A stretch of DNA of 64,000 bases, from assembly GCA_016786725.1 (NCBI GenBank), contig JAEUVU010000022.1, positions 1 to 64,000 on the forward strand, in the 5' to 3' direction. This stretch comes from Ferruginibacter sp. (GTDB taxonomy: Bacteria > Bacteroidota > Bacteroidia > Chitinophagales > Chitinophagaceae). Shown one piece after another: positions 60,318-64,000 of the stretch (within the stretch, counting starts at the first letter, position 1; each line of letters opens with the position of its first letter). Both the position numbers and the translations under genes were made by a program. The notes below the pieces were generated by a model. That model saw nothing but the letters and a program-made list of their open reading frames with translations. It searched no databases and was not told the DNA's origin.

Positions 60318-61538
60318 TTATATCAATTTCCTAATTATTAGCGATGAGTTTGTTCCTCCAAACCCAAAAGAGTTAGACAAAAATACAACTATATCCTTTT
60401 CCACAGCCACTTTTGCTATATTCAATTTTGCAGAATCCTCATCCGGGTTCTCAAAATTTATGTTGGGTGCAACAAAGGAATTTTCCATCATCAGCACCGA
60501 ATAAACAATTTCACTTGCACCTGCCATCCAGCACTCGTGGCCGGTCATTGATTTGGTTGAGCTTACCAACGGTTTATATTGTCCAAAAACCTCATCTATA
60601 GCCCTGGCTTCGCTGGCATCGCCTGCAGGTGTAGAGGTTGCATGTGCATTTATATAATCCACATCAGCAGCCTGTATTCCTGCATCTTTCATTGCCATGT
60701 GTAAAGATCTTACCGGGCCGTCAACCGTTGGGTTGGATATATGACCACCATTTGACGAAAATCCATAACCGATAACTTCGCCCAGTATTTTTGCTCCTCT
60801 TTTTTGTGCCGATTCCAGGCTTTCTAAAATAACGGTGGCAGCGCCTCCGCTGGGTATAAGTCCATCCCTGTCCCGGTCAAACGGGCGTGAAGCTCTCTGA
60901 GGATCATTTTCACGGATAGAAAAGGCGGACAAGGCATCAAAAGTACCCATAGCCAGGTGGTTTATTTCCTGTGCGCCACCACAAATGATACAATCCTGCA
61001 GGCCTGATTTTATAAAATGGTATCCCAGGCCGATAGAATGCGAACCGCTTGCACAGGCTGCACTGATGGTAAAGTTGATGCCCCTTAATTTAAAGATCGT
61101 TGCCAGGTTCATGGTTACGGTTGAGTTCATGGTTTGAAAAACCGCACCCGAACCAACCAGGGTAGTATCTTTTTTCTCTCTTATGATATCATTGGCCTCA
61201 ATAACCGATTTGCCGGAACTATCATTGCCATATAAAATACCGATCTCGTTGGCAGCAATATAATCTTCATCAATACCGGCATTTTGCAAAGCTTCTATAG
61301 TGGCCACATATGCATATTCGCCTTCCTGCGGAAGCATGATCCTGGCTCTTCTGTCAAGTTTACCTTTTAGTTCAGGCGTTTCAACAAAACCGGTTAAGCC
61401 AGATCTGTATCCATATTCCTTACGCACCGGATCGAGTATGATGCCGGATTTGCCCTTGTATAAAGATTCCTTTACCTCGTCAAGGTTTTTTCCAATGCAG
61501 GAATAAATGCCCATGCCTGTTATAACTACTCTGCTCAT
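60318..61538 (-). CDS. Beta-ketoacyl synthase FabF-like (fourth KS)
   Basis: I start at the ATG ending at 61538, because it gives the canonical beginning MSRVVITGMGIYS; eight upstream codons would come from a repeat. The 406-residue protein has Cys162 (SAACASGSHSIG), His299 (NAHATSTP) and His334 (MTGHECWMAG). This branch resembles the KS of aryl polyene loci. It precedes its own ACP by 9 nt, so it is the likely main elongating enzyme of the aryl polyene. An AT-rich hairpin (61547-61613) lies directly upstream of its start codon. Confidence 0.9.
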   Translation of the reverse strand: MSRVVITGMGIYSCIGKNLDEVKESLYKGKSGIILDPVRKEYGYRSGLTGFVETPELKGKLDRRARIMLPQEGEYAYVATIEALQNAGIDEDYIAANEIGILYGNDSSGKSVIEANDIIREKKDTTLVGSGAVFQTMNSTVTMNLATIFKLRGINFTISAACASGSHSIGLGYHFIKSGLQDCIICGGAQEINHLAMGTFDALSAFSIRENDPQRASRPFDRDRDGLIPSGGAATVILESLESAQKRGAKILGEVIGYGFSSNGGHISNPTVDGPVRSLHMAMKDAGIQAADVDYINAHATSTPAGDASEARAIDEVFGQYKPLVSSTKSMTGHECWMAGASEIVYSVLMMENSFVAPNINFENPDEDSAKLNIAKVAVEKDIVVFLSNSFGFGGTNSSLIIRKLI

Positions 61539-61546
61539 ATTAAGTA

Positions 61547-61613
61547 AAAAGTAAAAAATCAAAAATCAAAATGGCTGTTTTCGGATGCACTGTTCTTTTG
61601 ATTTTTTACTTTT
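61547..61613. repeat. AT-rich inverted repeat upstream of a KS gene (second copy)
   Basis: AAAAGTAAAAAATCAAAA (61547-61564) and TTTTGATTTTTTACTTTT (61596-61613) form a perfect 18-bp stem with a 31-nt loop. It lies between the FabG stop and the KS start, 8 nt before the KS start codon, like the hairpin at 43849-43912 in front of the other KS gene. Confidence 0.8.
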
Positions 61614-61624
61614 GAATTTTGATT

Positions 61625-62353
61625 TTAAGAATACAATCCTCCGTTTATCGAAATCACTTCACCGGTGATGTATGCTGCACCTTCGCTTGCTAAAAATGCA
61701 ACTGTATGTGCCACTTCTTCCGGTGTACCAAATCGTTTTAAAGGCACCAGGTTTTTTAATTCCGTTTCATTTAATCCATCAGTCATATCTGTTTTAATAA
61801 AGCCAGGCGCTACTGCATTTACGGTAATTCCTTTACGGCCAATTTCCTGTGCCAATGCTTTGGTAGCGCCAATTACGCCGGCTTTTGCTGCCGAATAATT
61901 AGTTTGTCCGGGCAAGCCTTTTAAACCCGAAAGCGAAACCATATTAATGATACGGCCATATTTTTTCTGCAGCATGCTGTTAACCACCAAACGGGTAACA
62001 TAAAAAAATCCGTCGAGATTTGTTTTGATCACATTATCCCACTGTTCATCTTTCATCCACATCATCAGCCCGTCATCCCGTATGCCTGCATTGTTTACCA
62101 GCACTTCAATAACCTTGTCTGCATTGGCTTCCATCCATCCTCCCAGTTTGCTGATGGTTTCTTCTTTGTTTGACACATCAAATTGTATGATCTCTCCATC
62201 CACTCCTTTTTCTTTAACCAGTGCAAGTGTGTTATTTGCTTCTTCTTCATTAGATCTGTAGTTGATCAGCACATTATATCCCATTTCAGCCAGCTTTACA
62301 CAAACTGCTTTTCCAATTCCCCTTGATCCTCCTGTTACTAATGCAAACTTCAT
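61625..62353 (-). CDS. fabG: 3-oxoacyl-ACP reductase (FabG-like)
   Basis: I start at the ATG ending at 62353; the two codons before it begin with TTG. The 242-residue SDR protein has the cofactor motif TGGSRGIG, then NNAGIRDDGLM, the catalytic Ser-Tyr-Lys (SLSGLKGLPGQTNYSAAKAG) and GFIKTDMT. The NADPH-dependent reductase reduces beta-keto acyl-ACP in each cycle of chain extension. It lies 86 nt upstream of the KS gene and is separated from the lyase gene by a REP-like palindrome. In this setting it acts in polyene synthesis. Confidence 0.9.
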   Translation of the reverse strand: MKFALVTGGSRGIGKAVCVKLAEMGYNVLINYRSNEEEANNTLALVKEKGVDGEIIQFDVSNKEETISKLGGWMEANADKVIEVLVNNAGIRDDGLMMWMKDEQWDNVIKTNLDGFFYVTRLVVNSMLQKKYGRIINMVSLSGLKGLPGQTNYSAAKAGVIGATKALAQEIGRKGITVNAVAPGFIKTDMTDGLNETELKNLVPLKRFGTPEEVAHTVAFLASEGAAYITGEVISINGGLYS

Positions 62354-62400
62354 ATTCAATTTTATTTCGTCTTTTATTATTTCTGCTCAACTTTTTTAAT

Positions 62401-62484
62401 GTCAGTCTGAGCTTGTCGAAGACGGGGCTATTTTAACGGCCTCTTTTGTTTGTCAACCCGCCTTCGACAAATTCAGGCTGACAG
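62401..62484. repeat. REP-like palindrome between FabG and lyase genes
   Basis: GTCAGTCTGAGCTTGTCGAA (62401-62420) faces TTCGACAAATTCAGGCTGAC (62463-62482); the arms are imperfect inverted copies of the same family as at 51913-51983. Confidence 0.8.
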
Positions 62485-62494
62485 TTTTCTATAA

Positions 62495-64000
62495 TCAGGG
62501 TGTAACCTGGCTGTGGGTTTTTCCTAACCTTGCAGAAACAACCGGGTCGGCTTTTTCAAAATATTTTTTAATCCTTTCAAGGTCTTTATACTTTGGTTCG
62601 TCCTCAATAAATTTCGGGAACAGTTTTCTTATCTCGGTATAAATATGGTGCGTTTCTGTTGAAAGCCTGTCGGTACATTTTAAGTAATCAATTGCCTGCA
62701 ACACGGTCATCATCTGTATGGCCAGCACTTCAAAAGAATTATCAATAACACGTTTGGTCATCAAGGCTGCATTGCAACCCATGCTCACAATATCCTGGTT
62801 ATCGTTGTTGTTGGGTATGCTGTGCACATACATCGGGAACGACATGGTTTGATTTTCGGCCACGGTTGATGTTGCTGTAAACTGCATACCCTGCATACCA
62901 AAATTGAAACCCAGCACACCAAGGTTAACAAACGGCGGAAACTTCTGGTTCAGCTTTTCGTTCAGCAAATAATTCAACTGCCTTTCGCTGAGCATAGATA
63001 ATTTGGTAACAGCCACTTTCAGTTTATCCATTTCCAGCGACACATAATCTCCATGGAAATTGCCGCCATGAAAAATGTTCTGGTTCTGGTGATCTATCAC
63101 CGGGTTATCATTTACCGAGTTCAGTTCATCCACTACCACTTTTTCTACACTACAGATGGTATCATAGATCGGCCCTAATATCTGTGTTACACAACGCAGG
63201 GAATAGTACTCCTGCACTTTATCCTGAAACACTTCCTGGTCAAGCTTTTCGGGGTTATACAAATGTTCGCTGCGGCTGCGTATCATTTTACTGTCTTTCA
63301 ATATCTCACGCATTTGAGCGGCAATTTTGTTTTGCCCCTTATGTTGTTTCACCACATTCAGTTCGTAAGAATAATGATCGTCAAAAGCTTCTACCACTTC
63401 ATTGATCATAGCAGATAGCATGATGGACCATTCCAGCAGTTTTTGCGCCTGAATGATGTTTACCATACCAATACCCGTCATGGCCGATGTGCCGTTTAAC
63501 ACAGCCAACCCTTCACGTATTTTTATAGCAAGCGGTTTGATATTTAGTTTGGCAAATACTTCTGCTGTTGGCTGCACGGTTCCTTCATAAATAACTTCGC
63601 CTTCGCCAATTAAAACCAATGCAAGATGTGCAAGCTGTACCAGATCGCCGCTGGCGCCAACACCGCCATGTTCAAAAATGCAGGGCGAAACATTTTTATT
63701 GATCAGCTCTTTAAGCAGTTCCACAATTTCGGGATGCACACCGGAGTATCCCTGCATTAAACTGTTTAACCGGGCTATCATTACCGCTTTAACCAATATC
63801 GGGTTCATGATATTGCCGGCTCCGGAACTATGGCTGCGGATGAGATTATATTGTAACTGCAGCAGGTTTTTTTCATTAACCTTATACTGCGCCATGGGGC
63901 CAAAGCCCGTATTGATGCCGTAAATGAGTTTGTTGGATGAAAATTTTTGTAAAAACCGGAAGTTTTCTTCCACTTTTTCAATCGTTTGTGTATCTAACGA
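62495..64000 (-). CDS. Aromatic amino acid ammonia-lyase (HAL/TAL type), 5' end outside window
   Basis: The frame is open to the right edge, so the start lies outside; the visible part is about 500 residues. The MIO-forming tripeptide Ala-Ser-Gly is seen in VGASGDLVQLAH, together with GINTGFGPMAQYK near the N-terminus and VAENQTMSFPMYVH in the C-terminal half. The enzyme removes ammonia from histidine, tyrosine or phenylalanine. In a pigment locus a tyrosine lyase giving p-coumarate, the aryl starter of the polyene, is most likely; the specificity residue could not be assigned with confidence. It heads the minus-strand operon as far as visible. Confidence 0.88.
   Translation of the reverse strand, partial: SLDTQTIEKVEENFRFLQKFSSNKLIYGINTGFGPMAQYKVNEKNLLQLQYNLIRSHSSGAGNIMNPILVKAVMIARLNSLMQGYSGVHPEIVELLKELINKNVSPCIFEHGGVGASGDLVQLAHLALVLIGEGEVIYEGTVQPTAEVFAKLNIKPLAIKIREGLAVLNGTSAMTGIGMVNIIQAQKLLEWSIMLSAMINEVVEAFDDHYSYELNVVKQHKGQNKIAAQMREILKDSKMIRSRSEHLYNPEKLDQEVFQDKVQEYYSLRCVTQILGPIYDTICSVEKVVVDELNSVNDNPVIDHQNQNIFHGGNFHGDYVSLEMDKLKVAVTKLSMLSERQLNYLLNEKLNQKFPPFVNLGVLGFNFGMQGMQFTATSTVAENQTMSFPMYVHSIPNNNDNQDIVSMGCNAALMTKRVIDNSFEVLAIQMMTVLQAIDYLKCTDRLSTETHHIYTEIRKLFPKFIEDEPKYKDLERIKKYFEKADPVVSARLGKTHSQVTP

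Overview
The window looks like a chromosome segment from a Bacteroidota bacterium, most likely a Chitinophagaceae-type organism. The evidence is a type IX secretion sorting domain on a secreted peptidase, Bacteroidota promoter elements (TTTG-N19/20-TAnnTTTG), families typical of the phylum (DUF5606, DUF2911, ORF6N, GHL10) and a long gene cluster of the flexirubin type. The genus is not determined. No rRNA, tRNA or CRISPR array was seen.

Layout. (1) 1-4995 (+): an envelope operon of two coiled-coil proteins, a membrane-anchored substrate-binding/OmpA fusion, an ABC permease and an ABC ATPase. (2) 4992-12141 (-): a run of small accessory proteins (DUF1801, DinB, TfoX-N, SRPBCC, VOC, DUF2911, an intradiol-dioxygenase-like protein and NTF2-like proteins). 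(3) 12430-14817 (+): an RnfD/NqrB-like membrane protein paired with a DUF2330 protein. (4) 14953-19742 (-): an outer-membrane beta-barrel receptor, an ECF sigma factor, a one-TM protein and two small envelope proteins. (5) 19959-37104: mostly housekeeping and envelope genes, including a short GIY-YIG element with 25-bp inverted repeats, an M3 peptidase, Fur-SCO facing MerC across a candidate operator, GH25, an M1 peptidase, a lytic transglycosylase, a radical SAM protein, AI-2E/MarR/GHL10, a DegT aminotransferase, RpoN and a PAP2-like protein.

(6) 37516-64000 is the centrepiece: a flexirubin-type pigment locus (an aryl polyene acid esterified to a dialkylresorcinol). It has two convergent arms. 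The plus arm carries DarA-like and DarB-like resorcinol enzymes, a BtrH-like acyltransferase candidate, an ABC exporter and an ACP-KS-CLF cassette. The minus arm reads leftward from an aromatic amino acid ammonia-lyase cut by the right edge. It continues through FabG, KS, ACP, a LpxL-like acyltransferase, an ApeP-like hotdog, a thioesterase, KS, an O-methyltransferase, a halogenase-like flavoprotein, a half-KS, a second ACP-KS-CLF cassette, a deacetylase, LolA, a lipoprotein and a FabZ-like hotdog. The lyase would supply a cinnamate/coumarate starter, the KS/CLF/KR/dehydratase set would extend it, DarB/DarA would build the resorcinol, and an acyltransferase would join the halves. The aryl-CoA/ACP ligase, glycosyltransferase-like protein and MMPL exporter usual in such loci are not in the window and may lie beyond the right edge.

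The most interesting points are two hotdog proteins whose catalytic His and Glu are split between them, two mirrored ACP-KS-CLF cassettes, a WxWxIP halogenase motif in the flavoprotein, the GIY-YIG inverted-repeat element, and several dispersed palindromic repeats placed between or inside genes of the pigment operon. All assignments come from reading the sequence; no searches were run.
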